Numbered from the stretch's first letter, positions 17,123 through 27,726 are shown. The stretch is DNA of 64,000 nucleotides from Pseudoalteromonas rhizosphaerae (GCF_902498845.1 NZ_CABVLM010000017.1:27226-91225), one strand, 5' to 3'. Notes: generated from the sequence alone by a model not told the origin. Made by a program: numbers and translations.

Positions 17123-18904
17123 TCAATCCCTATTAAACTGCAGCTCACATAATTTCTGATAAAGTGGATTACTCGCTAGCAATTGTTGATGAGTACCTGT
17201 TGCGATTATCTCTCCGTGCTCCATTACCACTATCATATCAGCATGTTTTACTGTGGCGAGGCGGTGGGCAATGATAAGCGTAGTACGGTTTTGCATTAAA
17301 TGTTCAAGCGCAGCTTGTACATGATGCTCACTTTGCGCATCTAAAGCGCTGGTTGCTTCATCAAGTAACAGTATTTCTGGGTCTTTTAATATCGCTCTTG
17401 CTAATACAATTCGTTGTTTTTGGCCGCCCGATAAGCGCACCCCTTGCTCGCCTAAAAAGCTCTCGTAGCCGTTAGGTAATTGTGCAATAAATTCATCCGC
17501 GTGAGCATGCTTAGCGGCAGCATATACTTGTTCGTCGCTTGCATCTGGGTTGCCATAACGAATGTTATGCATCACATCAGAGCTAAATAAAATCGGGTTT
17601 TGTGCCACCATGCCCATGCTGTTTCTGAGTGTATTAAGGGATAGATCTTTGATATTAATATCATGAAACTTAATGTCGCCACCAGCAGGGTCATAAAAGC
17701 GTTGTAGTAATTCAAATAACGTGGTTTTACCAGCACCTGACGGACCAACGATTGCTACTGTTTGGCCTTGTTCAATCGTTAATGAAATAGTTTTTAAGGC
17801 GCTCACATCAGGACGAGATGGATAATTAAAAGTTACTTTATCAAGACTAATGGCTGGAGCGTTAGAGTTGTTATTTAATAACTGATCTTGTGGTGCTGTA
17901 GGGTTCGTGATCTCACTTTTAACCGCGAGCAGTTCAAGTAACCGCGCCGCAGCGCCCGCTGCACGTTGTAGCTCGCCATACACCTCCGCAACGGTTGCTA
18001 CCGACATCGCGACCATAATGGCGTAAAACACAAATGCACCTAACTCACCGCCAGTCATTGTGCCTGCCAGTACATCACTGCCACCTACCCAGAGCATCAC
18101 GCTAATTGCGCTAAAGGTCAAAAATATTACTGCAGCAATTAAAAATGAGCGCTGTTTAATACGGCTTTTCGCAACGTTAAAGGCTTTTTCGGTCTCTAGT
18201 GCAAAAGCGTGTTGTTCGCGTTGTTCGTGGCTATAGCTTTGCACTACTTTAATATTTTGAATTATTTCTCCCGCATAAGTGCTGATATCGGCAATCGCAT
18301 CTTGGCTGGAGCTGGCAAGTTTGCGTACTTTTTTACCAAAAATCATCATGGGTACTAACACCAGCGGCACACAGGCAACTACAACTAAAGTGAGTTTTAA
18401 GTTAGTAAATAACAACATGGCTAAACCACCGACTAGCATCAGAGCGCTGCGCAGTGCCATTGAAAATGACGAGCCAATGATTGATTGCAACAAAGTGGTG
18501 TCGGTTGTTAAGCGCGACATTAATTCGCCACTGCGGTTTTCTTCAAAGTAACTCGGGTGCAGGGTGACTATGCGATCAAATACCGCTTTACGAATATCAT
18601 TACTGACGCGCTCACCAATCCATGACATTAAATAAAAACGGCTGAATGTTCCTATGGCTAATAAGCTGATCAAGCCAATTAGCACGATTATGGCTTGTTT
18701 TAATTGTTCTTGAGAGCCAGCAATAAAGCCGTGATCAATAACAAATTTAACTCCTTGGCCCAATGATAAATTAACCCCGGCAGTAACAAGTAATGCTGCA
18801 AGAGCTGCAAAAACCACCCATTTATACGGCTTAATAAACTGAAAAATAGGAATTAAACTACTAAAAGCAGCTTTGTCTTTTTGCTCGGTTTTACTATTGC
18901 TCAT
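17123..18904 (-). CDS. ABC exporter, fused transmembrane and ATPase domains (MsbA-like half transporter)
   Basis: A 593-residue half exporter. Residues ~20-330 form the six-helix type-1 ABC exporter membrane domain, and ~355-593 form the ATPase with Walker A GPSGAGKTT, signature LSGGQKQR, Walker B ILLLDEATSALD and the switch His in LIIAHRLATV. It should work as a homodimer in the inner membrane. The substrate cannot be told from sequence; lipid or drug export is typical of this branch. The stop codon lies immediately beside the heptamer array. Confidence 0.93.
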   Translation of the reverse strand: MSNSKTEQKDKAAFSSLIPIFQFIKPYKWVVFAALAALLVTAGVNLSLGQGVKFVIDHGFIAGSQEQLKQAIIVLIGLISLLAIGTFSRFYLMSWIGERVSNDIRKAVFDRIVTLHPSYFEENRSGELMSRLTTDTTLLQSIIGSSFSMALRSALMLVGGLAMLLFTNLKLTLVVVACVPLVLVPMMIFGKKVRKLASSSQDAIADISTYAGEIIQNIKVVQSYSHEQREQHAFALETEKAFNVAKSRIKQRSFLIAAVIFLTFSAISVMLWVGGSDVLAGTMTGGELGAFVFYAIMVAMSVATVAEVYGELQRAAGAAARLLELLAVKSEITNPTAPQDQLLNNNSNAPAISLDKVTFNYPSRPDVSALKTISLTIEQGQTVAIVGPSGAGKTTLFELLQRFYDPAGGDIKFHDINIKDLSLNTLRNSMGMVAQNPILFSSDVMHNIRYGNPDASDEQVYAAAKHAHADEFIAQLPNGYESFLGEQGVRLSGGQKQRIVLARAILKDPEILLLDEATSALDAQSEHHVQAALEHLMQNRTTLIIAHRLATVKHADMIVVMEHGEIIATGTHQQLLASNPLYQKLCELQFNRD

Positions 18905-18982
18905 AGTGGATTCTTTTAGATGAATAGGGTATAGATATGGTTACTTAAATCATAATTTCAATAACTAACTAAGGGACTAACC

Positions 18983-19381
18983 ATGACAACTGAAAAAGTA
19001 ACGGGCGAATTTAACGTTAAACTCAATCCTATTGAAGGTTATGCAAAGGGCATTGATGGCGTAAACCTGGGTCGTATGTCAATTGATAAAACGTTTACAG
19101 GTGGGCTTGATGCAACCAGCACTGGCGAAATGCTCAGTGCCATGACCGCAACTCAAGGCAGTGCCGGTTATGTGGCAATTGAACAAGTAGTTGGCACACT
19201 TGCAGGTCTTAAAGGCAGCTTTGTGCTGCAACATTTCGGCACTATGGATAAAGGCCAAGATTCATTAATTTTAAACGTGGTGCCAGATTCTGGCAGTAAT
19301 GAACTTGCAGGCCTTAGCGGAAAAATGGCAATTCGCATCGAAGCAGGTATACACATTTATGATTTTGAGTATCAATTATAA
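18983..19381 (+). CDS. DUF3224 domain protein
   Basis: A cytoplasmic 132-residue protein made entirely of a DUF3224 domain, an allene-oxide-cyclase-like beta-barrel fold. Recognisable stretches are VTGEFNVKLNP, DKTFTGGLDATSTGEML, YVAIEQVVGTLAGLKGSFVL and a near-terminal SGKMAIRI before HIYDFEYQL. No activity is established for the family. It is the first of three closely spaced genes (gaps of 11 and 9 bases), so it is probably co-transcribed with the DUF4177 and LysE genes. Confidence 0.85.
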   Translation: MTTEKVTGEFNVKLNPIEGYAKGIDGVNLGRMSIDKTFTGGLDATSTGEMLSAMTATQGSAGYVAIEQVVGTLAGLKGSFVLQHFGTMDKGQDSLILNVVPDSGSNELAGLSGKMAIRIEAGIHIYDFEYQL

Positions 19382-19392
19382 GCGATACAGCC

Positions 19393-19581
19393 ATGCAGAA
19401 AATAATTGAGTTTAAAAAGCAGCGTGGCTTTTTTAGAGGCGGTATTGATATTGACGCACTTAATGAGCGAATTTATCAATTAAACCAAGATGGCTGGAAA
19501 GTAATAAATGTTAGCGCCTCTGCAGGATTATACGGCCAAGTTTATTCATACATCTTACTTATTGAAAATGAAGAACTATAA
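19393..19581 (+). CDS. small DUF4177-like protein
   Basis: A 62-residue soluble protein resembling DUF4177. It opens with an MQKIIEFK strand and has an ALNERIYQLNQDGWKVINVS helix-strand typical of the family, where a Gly-Trp pair follows the helix, and ends YSYILLIENEEL. Function is unknown. It lies 11 bases after the DUF3224 gene and 9 bases before the LysE-type gene, the middle of a likely operon. Confidence 0.75.
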   Translation: MQKIIEFKKQRGFFRGGIDIDALNERIYQLNQDGWKVINVSASAGLYGQVYSYILLIENEEL

Positions 19582-19590
19582 GGAATATAA

Positions 19591-20208
19591 ATGACGTTAT
19601 CACTGTGGCTAAGCTTAGTCGCCATTTGTATGATGGGTGCAATGTCTCCTGGGCCAAGTTTGGCTGTGGTGTTAAAACACAGCATTCATGGCAGTATGAA
19701 GAACGGCATGTTGGCAGCGCTGAGCCATGGTGTTGGCGTCGGTTTTTATGCTGCAGCATCGTTACTTGGCCTCGGTGCACTAATGTTGCAATTTCCTACT
19801 GTGTATCAAGTGTTAGTTTACTTAGGTGCAGCGTACTTGGCATATTTAGGGGTTAAAATCTTATTAGCCAAACCAAGTAATAGTGAGTTAAAAGTGGCTC
19901 AGCAAAGTGGCAGTGCAAAACAAGCCTTGCAAGACGGCTTTGCTATTGCGTTTCTAAATCCTAAATTAGCGGTATTCTTTTTAGCCCTGTTTTCACAGTT
20001 TATAGATCCTGCCAATCTCAGTTTTAAGGTCGGTTTGATTATGTGCTTAACGGTTTTTACTATTGATACTGGCTGGTATCTGATTGTTGCAGCATTGACA
20101 GAGCTTTCAAAGAAGCGCTTTGCTTTTACTAAATCATCCCCATGGTTTGATAAAATATTAGCGGTGATTTTTATTGGTCTAGCAATAAGGGTGGTGCTAA
20201 TGGTGTAG
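19591..20208 (+). CDS. LysE/RhtB family amino-acid exporter
   Basis: A 205-residue inner-membrane protein with six predicted helices and the LysE/RhtB signature near its N-terminus (GAMSPGPSLAVVLKHS), then GAAYLAYLGVKIL and AFLNPKLAVFFLALFSQF. These proteins export amino acids or homoserine lactone-type compounds; the substrate is not predictable here. An AAGGAAT ribosome site precedes ATG 19591. Last gene of the DUF3224-DUF4177-LysE group. Confidence 0.9.
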   Translation: MTLSLWLSLVAICMMGAMSPGPSLAVVLKHSIHGSMKNGMLAALSHGVGVGFYAAASLLGLGALMLQFPTVYQVLVYLGAAYLAYLGVKILLAKPSNSELKVAQQSGSAKQALQDGFAIAFLNPKLAVFFLALFSQFIDPANLSFKVGLIMCLTVFTIDTGWYLIVAALTELSKKRFAFTKSSPWFDKILAVIFIGLAIRVVLMV

Positions 20209-20511
20209 TTTATTAAACTTAACTAATCCTTACTACTTCCCTTTAAAGCTGTTTTTAGCAATTTCTAATTCACCTGTGTAATAGTGGCTTATGACTGAGT
20301 TATTCCGTTAGTCAGTCGATTTATTTCACGTTATCTACATGATCGCAGCACTTCTAAACTAAATTCCTCACCTTGCTAGCTATTGCCCTTACTGCTGCAT
20401 ACGTATTCATCACACTTATTTTACTTTTTAGTTACACTTTGTTGGTTTTATTTTATCCACAATTTCAAAACAAACAGCACACAATTATAAAATCAATAGG
20501 GTAGAAAGCTC
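20209..20511. promoter_or_regulatory. upstream region of the TonB receptor/pullulanase pair
   Basis: About 300 AT-rich bases with no ORF, which must hold the promoter of the alpha-glucan genes. I could not see a convincing LacI/MalR-type palindrome or a clear -35/-10 pair. Confidence 0.4.
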
Positions 20512-23394
20512 ATGGGGAAATTCAAACTAAGTGCGTTAATGCTCGCAATGTTTGCAACCAGCAGTGTACTAGCTGCAGTTGAAAGTGACGCGCAAAGTAC
20601 CGTAAAAAAACCACAACTAGAAGAAGATCTTGAAGTCATTGAAGTGCGTGGCTTTAGTCGTAGTTTAATCCAATCACTTAATCAAAAACGCTTTACTGAT
20701 ACGGTATCTGAGCAGTTATCGGCGGATGACTTAGGTGCTTTGCCTGATGTATCTATGGCTGATGCGCTCACTCGGTTACCGGGGATCTCAGCGGTACGAA
20801 CCGGCGGGCAAGCGGCAGAAATCAACATTCGCGGTATGTCCGGTGGATTTGTATTTTCAACTTTAAATGGCCGTGAACAGGTATCAACTAGTGGCAGCCG
20901 TAGTATTGAGTTTGACCAATATCCGTCTGAATTGATCAGCTCAGCAGCCGTGTATAAATCACCAAAAGCATCGCTTATCGAAGGTGGTGTTGCAGGTACG
21001 GTAGAACTGCAAACAGCTAGCCCGCTTGATAATGATCAGCAACATAAGTTTGTGGTTAACGCTAGAGGTATGTACAACGACCGAGCGTCAGAGGTGAACG
21101 ATGCCACTGAGTTTGGCGACCGCATTAGTTTTTCCTATCAAGGTAAATATCTTGACGATACTTTAGGTGTCGCACTTGGTTATGCACGGTTATTTCAACC
21201 CAGCGTAGCAACACAGTTTATTGGCCTTGCCTATAACGATAATAAAGACGTTGATGGTGTTGCAAATGATACCAATGGCCCCGAACTTAAACCTGAAAAT
21301 GAGTATATCAGCGAAGGTTTTGAGCTTCAGCATTTAGGTGGAGAAGAAACCCGTAACGGTTATATGGCGGCGATTGAATGGGCACCGGTGGATAATTTTA
21401 AATTAAAAGGGGACGTGTTTTTATCACGCTTTGACACTGAGTCATTTGCTCGTGGGTTACGAGTGAAATTAGGTGGCCCAACGGCCACTTATACAAACGC
21501 TCAGCTAGAGGGAAATTCAGTAGTTGGTGCCTCTGTTAATCGTACTTCAAAAGGCTACACTCGCGTTGAAATTGTCAATGATGATAACCAAGACTTTGAT
21601 GAAGTAGATAGCTACGGTGTTAACGCCGATTGGCAAGTGACAGAACGTTTAAACGTTAATGTTGATGTGTCGCTGTCACGGGCTAAAAGTAACTTTCGCA
21701 ATGGCTTATTGTGGGCGTTGGTTGCCGAAGACGCCTCAGCCGAAGAACCTGTGTTAGATAAAAACGTATCAATAAACTACCAACTTAATGGTTTAAATTT
21801 ACCTGATGTAGGCTTTAATCAAGCGGCTGCATTTAGCGATATCGACCGAGTAATGGTTAGTAAATACGGTATTTACCCTTATCAAAATGAAGATGAAGTA
21901 AGCGCTTATCGCCTTGATTTTAAATACGAGCTGAATAACAGCTGGTTTAGCTCTGTTGAATTTGGCGCGCGTTATTCAGATCGCGAATACAGCAATAACC
22001 GCTCAGTGTTTGAATACGGTAATGATGGTGATTTTTCAGTGAGTGAGCCGCCACTGCGTTTAACCAATGACATGGTAAATGTTGTTGACTGGGAAGGTGA
22101 CTTTAGTTATTTCCCATCATATTTGGCGATTGATTTAGACAAAGCGCTTAATGCTTGGTTTCCTGAAGGCGCACCAGAGCCAGTTAAAACTTGGGGTAAT
22201 GCAGATGGGGTAGTTGACTCGCAAGGTTACACCACTAACTATTCGTGGACCATGCTACAAAGTGGCTCAGTATACGAAGAAGTACTTTCAGCCTACGCCA
22301 TGCTTAATATTAATACTGAAATTGGTACTATGCCAGTACTGGGTAATATTGGTATTCGCCGTGTTGATACCGACCAATCGGCCACTATTTTAGAAAATGT
22401 TAATGGTGATTTATCACTCGGTGCACAAAACATTACCGACAGTATCGGCATCATAAATCAAAATTATTTACCTAATGTACTTGGCACAACTTATACCAAT
22501 TATCTGCCATCCCTTAATTTAAACTTTCAGCTAACGGATAACACGCAATTACGCTTTGCGGCGGCTAAAGTAATGTCGCGTCCACCGATCAATCGCCTAG
22601 CTGGGGACGCCAGTGCGCAGGCTGATAAAACCAGCGGCAAAATTAACGGCTCAAGTACCAATAATCCATTCTTAAAACCATTTTATGCCGACCAATACGA
22701 TATCTCTTACGAGCATTATTTTGATGAGTCAGATGGTGCGCTAGTGATCGCAGGTTTTTATAAAAACATCGATTCGTTTATCGATACCATCGCCATTGAA
22801 GGGTTTGACTTTAAAGGTAATGGTTTTAACGTCCCTGACTATATAGAAAATCCAGTCAGTGGTGAGCAAGTTGCCACAACTAACGGCACTTACACAACGG
22901 CGGTAAATAACGCCAATGGCGGTTATATTCGCGGTATTGAACTTGCCTACACGCAAGTATTTTCGTTTTTACCCGCGCCGTTTGATGGCCTTGGGTTTAA
23001 CGGTAGCTATTCATACACCGAGAGCGAAGTTGAATCTATCACCAGCTTAGGTGGTGAAACGGTTACACAAGGTTTACCTGGTTTGTCTAAAAACGTGTTA
23101 AACGGCACTTTATTTTACAGCTTAGATAATTTTGAAACCCGCCTTAATGTGCGTTACCGCTCAGACTTTGTTTCAGAGCAAGTGGCGATCAATGAGCAAG
23201 TGGTTAATTTTGATGCCGAGACCGTGGTCGATTTTCAAACCTCTTATCAATTTACAGACTCATTTGGCATGTTGCTACAGGTTAATAATCTTACTGATGA
23301 ACCAACCCAAAGTTACTTTGGCAATGAAAACATCACCGGTACTACCCAGTACTTTGGTCGTCAGGTTTATTTAGGTTTTACCTATAGCCACTAA
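20512..23394 (+). CDS. TonB-dependent outer-membrane receptor (predicted alpha-glucan uptake)
   Basis: A 960-residue receptor with a signal peptide (~1-21), a TonB-box-like EVIEVRG segment (~42-48), a plug domain (~60-170: ALPDVSMADALTRLPGISAV, INIRGMSG, YKSPKASLIEGGVAGTVEL) and a 22-strand barrel. Late motifs include FQTSYQFTDSFGMLLQVNNLTDEP. No STN domain is present, so it transports without FecR-type signalling. Placed 21 bases before a pullulanase-type lipoprotein gene, it most likely imports maltodextrins released at the cell surface; that substrate is inference from context. Confidence 0.9.
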   Translation: MGKFKLSALMLAMFATSSVLAAVESDAQSTVKKPQLEEDLEVIEVRGFSRSLIQSLNQKRFTDTVSEQLSADDLGALPDVSMADALTRLPGISAVRTGGQAAEINIRGMSGGFVFSTLNGREQVSTSGSRSIEFDQYPSELISSAAVYKSPKASLIEGGVAGTVELQTASPLDNDQQHKFVVNARGMYNDRASEVNDATEFGDRISFSYQGKYLDDTLGVALGYARLFQPSVATQFIGLAYNDNKDVDGVANDTNGPELKPENEYISEGFELQHLGGEETRNGYMAAIEWAPVDNFKLKGDVFLSRFDTESFARGLRVKLGGPTATYTNAQLEGNSVVGASVNRTSKGYTRVEIVNDDNQDFDEVDSYGVNADWQVTERLNVNVDVSLSRAKSNFRNGLLWALVAEDASAEEPVLDKNVSINYQLNGLNLPDVGFNQAAAFSDIDRVMVSKYGIYPYQNEDEVSAYRLDFKYELNNSWFSSVEFGARYSDREYSNNRSVFEYGNDGDFSVSEPPLRLTNDMVNVVDWEGDFSYFPSYLAIDLDKALNAWFPEGAPEPVKTWGNADGVVDSQGYTTNYSWTMLQSGSVYEEVLSAYAMLNINTEIGTMPVLGNIGIRRVDTDQSATILENVNGDLSLGAQNITDSIGIINQNYLPNVLGTTYTNYLPSLNLNFQLTDNTQLRFAAAKVMSRPPINRLAGDASAQADKTSGKINGSSTNNPFLKPFYADQYDISYEHYFDESDGALVIAGFYKNIDSFIDTIAIEGFDFKGNGFNVPDYIENPVSGEQVATTNGTYTTAVNNANGGYIRGIELAYTQVFSFLPAPFDGLGFNGSYSYTESEVESITSLGGETVTQGLPGLSKNVLNGTLFYSLDNFETRLNVRYRSDFVSEQVAINEQVVNFDAETVVDFQTSYQFTDSFGMLLQVNNLTDEPTQSYFGNENITGTTQYFGRQVYLGFTYSH

Positions 23395-23415
23395 TAGCAA
23401 ATTGGAGCATAAATA

Positions 23416-26400
23416 ATGAATAAAATAACTAAATTGACTCATTTGCTATTAGCAGTGAGCTTAACACTACTGTTTGGCTGTGGAGGCTCAGGCAGTAGCG
23501 ATGTAAAAGCAGGCCAAGCCTTATTGACTTGTGATGTACCGCAAGTCCCTAATGCAGCAGGCACTCAATGTGTTGCTCCTGAGCCTATCTCTTGTGACGC
23601 ACCGCTGTTTCCAGATGCAAATAATGAAAGCTGTACCAGTGGCTATAACCCCGACTTACCAGACCCAGTGGTATTCGCCGGGGAAAATGAAGCCGTATTA
23701 TTTTATAAACGTGATAAGAATGAAGGGTACGAAGGCTATCGTTTACACTCTTGGAATACCGACGGCTGTGATGCTTACGCGCCGCCGTTTGATGCCACCG
23801 ATTGGGCTAATGGCCATGAATATAATGGTGTCGATCCAAACTATGGAGCTTATTGGATTGTCACGCTAAAAGACGGTTATACCGAGTGCGCTAATTTTAT
23901 TATTCATATTGGCACAGAAGGTTCAGGTAAAGCCCATGGTGATGTGGATTTAACCATGCCACTGATGCAGGACGACGAGCGTTTTGTACGTATGAACTTT
24001 ACCTTTGATGGTGAGCCAACAGTATTTGAATACCCAGTAGAAGCGCTTGGCGAACGCCCGGTTGCAATTGACGGTGCATCAGCACACTGGATTGATTTAA
24101 ATACTGTGCTGTATAAGCCAAGCAATGAGCTTACGCAGATTATTAAGCTGCATTCATCAGCTGCTGCCGATTTGGTTGTTGATGTTGATACTGGCTTAAA
24201 TGGTGAAACCGTTGAATTAATGGCAACGAGTTTAACCGATGCACAAGCAGCGAAAGTACCGCACTTAACAGATTGGACTGCCTATCAAGGTAATTGGGAT
24301 GCCGCTACTGCAAAACAACTTATAAAACAACAGCTCGTTGTAGCGGGCTACGATGCAGAAGGCAAGCTACTTGAAGCAAGTTTTGTGCAAACCGCCAAAG
24401 CCCTTGATGCACTTTACACCCAAGGTGAAAACGACGCAAATGAAGCCATGCTAGGCGTGCATTATAATAACAATGCAATTGATGTTTCAGTATGGGCACC
24501 AACCGCTAGCAATATGATGCTTAATGTATTTGACGCCGATAAAGCACAAGTACATAGCACTGCCATGACGTTAGACAGCAATACAGGTATTTGGTCAGTG
24601 AGTTTAGACAGCAAATACGACCGTCATTATTACCGCTATGCGTTTGATGTTTACCACCCTACTACTCAAGCGATTGAAAGTTTATGGAGTACCGATCCTT
24701 ACTCACTGAATGTATCAAGCAATGGCCTGTATTCGCAGTTGATCAACTTAAATGATGACGATACCAAACCACAAGGCTGGGATGAGCACAGTGTACCAAC
24801 AATTACCAACCCGGAAGATGCCATTATCTATGAAGGTCATGTACGTGATTTTAGTATTCGCGATACGTCAGTAAGCGCAGCAAACCAAGGTAAATATTTA
24901 GCATTTACTGAGCTTGAAAGCATCCCTATGCAGCACCTTAAGCAACTAGCTGACAAAGGTTTAACGCATTTTCACTTACTCCCTGTAACAGACATTGGCA
25001 CCATTGAAGAAGATGCGGATAAGCGCGTTGAAATCACTGACACCCTAGGTAAGTTATGTGAGCGAATAGACGATGCCGCCGATGCTTGTAAAATCGAAAA
25101 TAAAAACAGCATCATTGCTCATTTAATGCAAAGCTACTTTCCGGGTTCTGATGATGCTCAAGCACTTGCCAGCGCGATGCGTGATTTAGACGGTTTTAAC
25201 TGGGGTTACGACCCGCATCACTTTATTGCCCCAGAAGGTTCGTATGCATCAAGCAGTGAAGGGGTTGCCCGAGTTAAAGAGACACGCGCCATGGTACAGT
25301 CACTTCAAGAGATCGGCCTTCGCGTGGTTCTTGATGTGGTATACAACCATACAACGTCATCAGGCATTTGGGAAAAATCAGTGTTTGATAAACTCGTGCC
25401 GGGTTATTACCACAGATACAGTGAAATAACGGGGGATATCGAGCGTTCAACCTGTTGTGAAAACACCGCGACTGAACATGTGATGATGGACAAGTTTGTT
25501 AGCGATTCACTAGTCATACTTGCTCGTGATTTTGGTTACGACAGCTTTCGCTTTGATGTTATGGGGCACATGCCTAAATCATCAATTTTAGCAGCGCGTG
25601 AAGCGGTGCAAGCTGTTGACCCTGACAACTACTTTTATGGCGAAGGCTGGGATTTTGGTGAAGTCGCTAATAACCGATTGTTCACTCAAGCTAAGCAAGC
25701 TGATATGGCAGGCTCTGAAGTTGGCACATTCAATGACCGCATCCGTGAGGCTGTGCGCGGTGGGGCTATGTTTAGCAATAACCCGACCGATGGTAATTTA
25801 GCAGACCAAGATACTCTGCGTTTATCACTGGCGGGTAATTTACAAAACTATATCCTGAAAGACTTTAAAGGTAATTCGGCAAAAGGTAATAGCTTTAGCT
25901 GGAATACTCAGCCGACGGCTTATGCTTTAGACCCTGCTGACAGCATTAACTACGTATCAAAGCACGATAACGAAACCTTATGGGATCAACTGCAATATAA
26001 ACATGCAACAAGTATGAGTATTGAGCAACGAGTGCGTGCGCATAATATGGCATTAGCAATTCCATTAGTAAGCCAAGGTATCCCGTTTATGCAACTTGGG
26101 GCTGATTTACTACGCTCAAAATCAATGGATCGTGACAGCTACAATGCAGGGGATTGGTTTAATGCGGTAGATTTAACGAAAGAAAATAATAATTGGAATA
26201 TTGGTTTACCTAATGCTGAGAAAAACCAACAGGAATGGCCTGAAATCATTAAGGTCTCAGGTAATCCACAAGCTGCTGCACAGCCGCAAGATATAGCTTA
26301 CGCAGGGGATGTGTTCCAAGAGTTTTTAGCTATTCGTAGTAGCAGCCCATTATTTAGATTAACCACAGAGCAAGATGTTATTGACCGTGTAGGTTTTCAC

Positions 26401-27726
26401 AATGTTGGTAAAAACCAGCAACATGGTTTGATTGTAATGAGCATTGATGACGGTCAAGGTTTTGCAGATTTAGATAACCAAGTTGACGCGCTCGTAGTAG
26501 TAATTAATGCAACTGAGCAAGCGCTTTCACATACAGTACCAACCGCTGCTGGGTTTGAATTACATCCAATACTTAAAAACAGCACCGATAGCAGTATGTC
26601 TGGAGTGAGTTTTACTGCCAGTGAAACCGACGGTACATTTACAGTCCCAGCTTATACAATCGCGGTATTTGTAAAACCACAAGGCGAGAACCAAGGTGTA
26701 GGCTTAAGTGCGAATGCAACAGTGGGCGCGCCAGACGTAGTGCCTTTTGGCAGCACTACAGTATATGTGCGAGGTAGTTTAAATGATTGGGGCACAGCTG
26801 ACAGCTTTGAGTATATGGGCAATGGTGAATACCGTATCGCTATTACTTTAACTGCGGGAGATTATGAATTTAAAATTGCCTCTGAAGATTGGTCGAGTGT
26901 GGATTTTGGCGCGCTGTCTGATGCTGATAAAGCAGTGTTGGAAAATCAAACCGAGCCTTTAATGCGCAGTGGCGCGAATATGACCTTTAATGCCGCAATT
27001 GATGCAACTTATGTATTCTCGTTTGATGCCAGCGATAAAGACAATCCAACGCTGAGAATTTATAACGAAGAACGATTCGTTGGCACGCCTGTATTTGTTC
27101 GTGGCAGCTTAAATGAATGGGGCACCAGTGATGAGTTAATCTATCAAGGTAAAGGCGTTTATACCTTTACTAAAATTCTCAGTGTAGGTAGTTATGAATT
27201 TAAAATTGCTTCTGAAGATTGGGATACCGTTGATTATGGTTCCGGTGAAGCGGATGCAATCGTAACCGTTGCCGAAGATAAGTTATTAGCTGTTAAAGGC
27301 GCTAATATGACGATGGATGTTGCAACCGAGGGCGAATATCAGTTCATTTTTGATGCCAGTGATTTGAATGCACCCACGCTGAGTGTATTTAATGCGCAAA
27401 TGTTTGCAGACACTCAAGTTTACTTACGTGGCAGCTTAAATGGCTGGGGTACCGAAAACCCCCTAATCTATCAAGGGAATGCTATTTATAGTACATCACT
27501 TGATTTAGATGCCGGTGATTATGAGTTCAAAATAGCCTCTGAAGATTGGAACACTGTGGACTACGGCGGGGTAGGCGATGCACCAATAGTTAATATTAAC
27601 GAGATAATGTTGCTTGAAGTGATAGGTGGCAATATAGCTCTGAGTATTACCGAATCAGGTAATTACACGTTTAAAGTGATTGGCCCAGATAAGGACAATA
27701 TGAACCTACTTATTACTAAACAGTAG
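23416..27726 (+). CDS. pullulanase-type GH13 lipoprotein with three C-terminal repeats
   Basis: A 1436-residue lipoprotein (lipobox LLFGC, Cys22) that debranches alpha-1,6 links. A CBM41/PUD-like starch-binding domain lies at ~85-200 (VLFYKRDKNEGYEGYRLHSW), then a CBM48-type domain (~345-440: DVSVWAPTASNMMLNVFDAD) and the GH13 barrel. Catalytic residues appear as Asp714 (FRFDVMGH), Glu743 (YGEGWDF) and Asp851 (SKHDNETLWD); YNWGYDP-like NWGYDPHHF marks the pullulanase subfamily. A DUF3372-like C-domain ends by ~1095. Three ~110-residue repeats then start at ~1116, 1226 and 1335, each with RGSLN-x-WGT and YEFKIASEDW. They look like extra carbohydrate-binding modules. Confidence 0.93.
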   Translation: MNKITKLTHLLLAVSLTLLFGCGGSGSSDVKAGQALLTCDVPQVPNAAGTQCVAPEPISCDAPLFPDANNESCTSGYNPDLPDPVVFAGENEAVLFYKRDKNEGYEGYRLHSWNTDGCDAYAPPFDATDWANGHEYNGVDPNYGAYWIVTLKDGYTECANFIIHIGTEGSGKAHGDVDLTMPLMQDDERFVRMNFTFDGEPTVFEYPVEALGERPVAIDGASAHWIDLNTVLYKPSNELTQIIKLHSSAAADLVVDVDTGLNGETVELMATSLTDAQAAKVPHLTDWTAYQGNWDAATAKQLIKQQLVVAGYDAEGKLLEASFVQTAKALDALYTQGENDANEAMLGVHYNNNAIDVSVWAPTASNMMLNVFDADKAQVHSTAMTLDSNTGIWSVSLDSKYDRHYYRYAFDVYHPTTQAIESLWSTDPYSLNVSSNGLYSQLINLNDDDTKPQGWDEHSVPTITNPEDAIIYEGHVRDFSIRDTSVSAANQGKYLAFTELESIPMQHLKQLADKGLTHFHLLPVTDIGTIEEDADKRVEITDTLGKLCERIDDAADACKIENKNSIIAHLMQSYFPGSDDAQALASAMRDLDGFNWGYDPHHFIAPEGSYASSSEGVARVKETRAMVQSLQEIGLRVVLDVVYNHTTSSGIWEKSVFDKLVPGYYHRYSEITGDIERSTCCENTATEHVMMDKFVSDSLVILARDFGYDSFRFDVMGHMPKSSILAAREAVQAVDPDNYFYGEGWDFGEVANNRLFTQAKQADMAGSEVGTFNDRIREAVRGGAMFSNNPTDGNLADQDTLRLSLAGNLQNYILKDFKGNSAKGNSFSWNTQPTAYALDPADSINYVSKHDNETLWDQLQYKHATSMSIEQRVRAHNMALAIPLVSQGIPFMQLGADLLRSKSMDRDSYNAGDWFNAVDLTKENNNWNIGLPNAEKNQQEWPEIIKVSGNPQAAAQPQDIAYAGDVFQEFLAIRSSSPLFRLTTEQDVIDRVGFHNVGKNQQHGLIVMSIDDGQGFADLDNQVDALVVVINATEQALSHTVPTAAGFELHPILKNSTDSSMSGVSFTASETDGTFTVPAYTIAVFVKPQGENQGVGLSANATVGAPDVVPFGSTTVYVRGSLNDWGTADSFEYMGNGEYRIAITLTAGDYEFKIASEDWSSVDFGALSDADKAVLENQTEPLMRSGANMTFNAAIDATYVFSFDASDKDNPTLRIYNEERFVGTPVFVRGSLNEWGTSDELIYQGKGVYTFTKILSVGSYEFKIASEDWDTVDYGSGEADAIVTVAEDKLLAVKGANMTMDVATEGEYQFIFDASDLNAPTLSVFNAQMFADTQVYLRGSLNGWGTENPLIYQGNAIYSTSLDLDAGDYEFKIASEDWNTVDYGGVGDAPIVNINEIMLLEVIGGNIALSITESGNYTFKVIGPDKDNMNLLITKQ

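Noticed and set aside
16949..17152. 67-codon frame encoding repeated RLPLTAY units
   Set aside because: It is created by reading through the perfect heptamer array, starts inside the upstream gene's stop region and overlaps the convergent ABC gene; no ribosome site or other protein feature.
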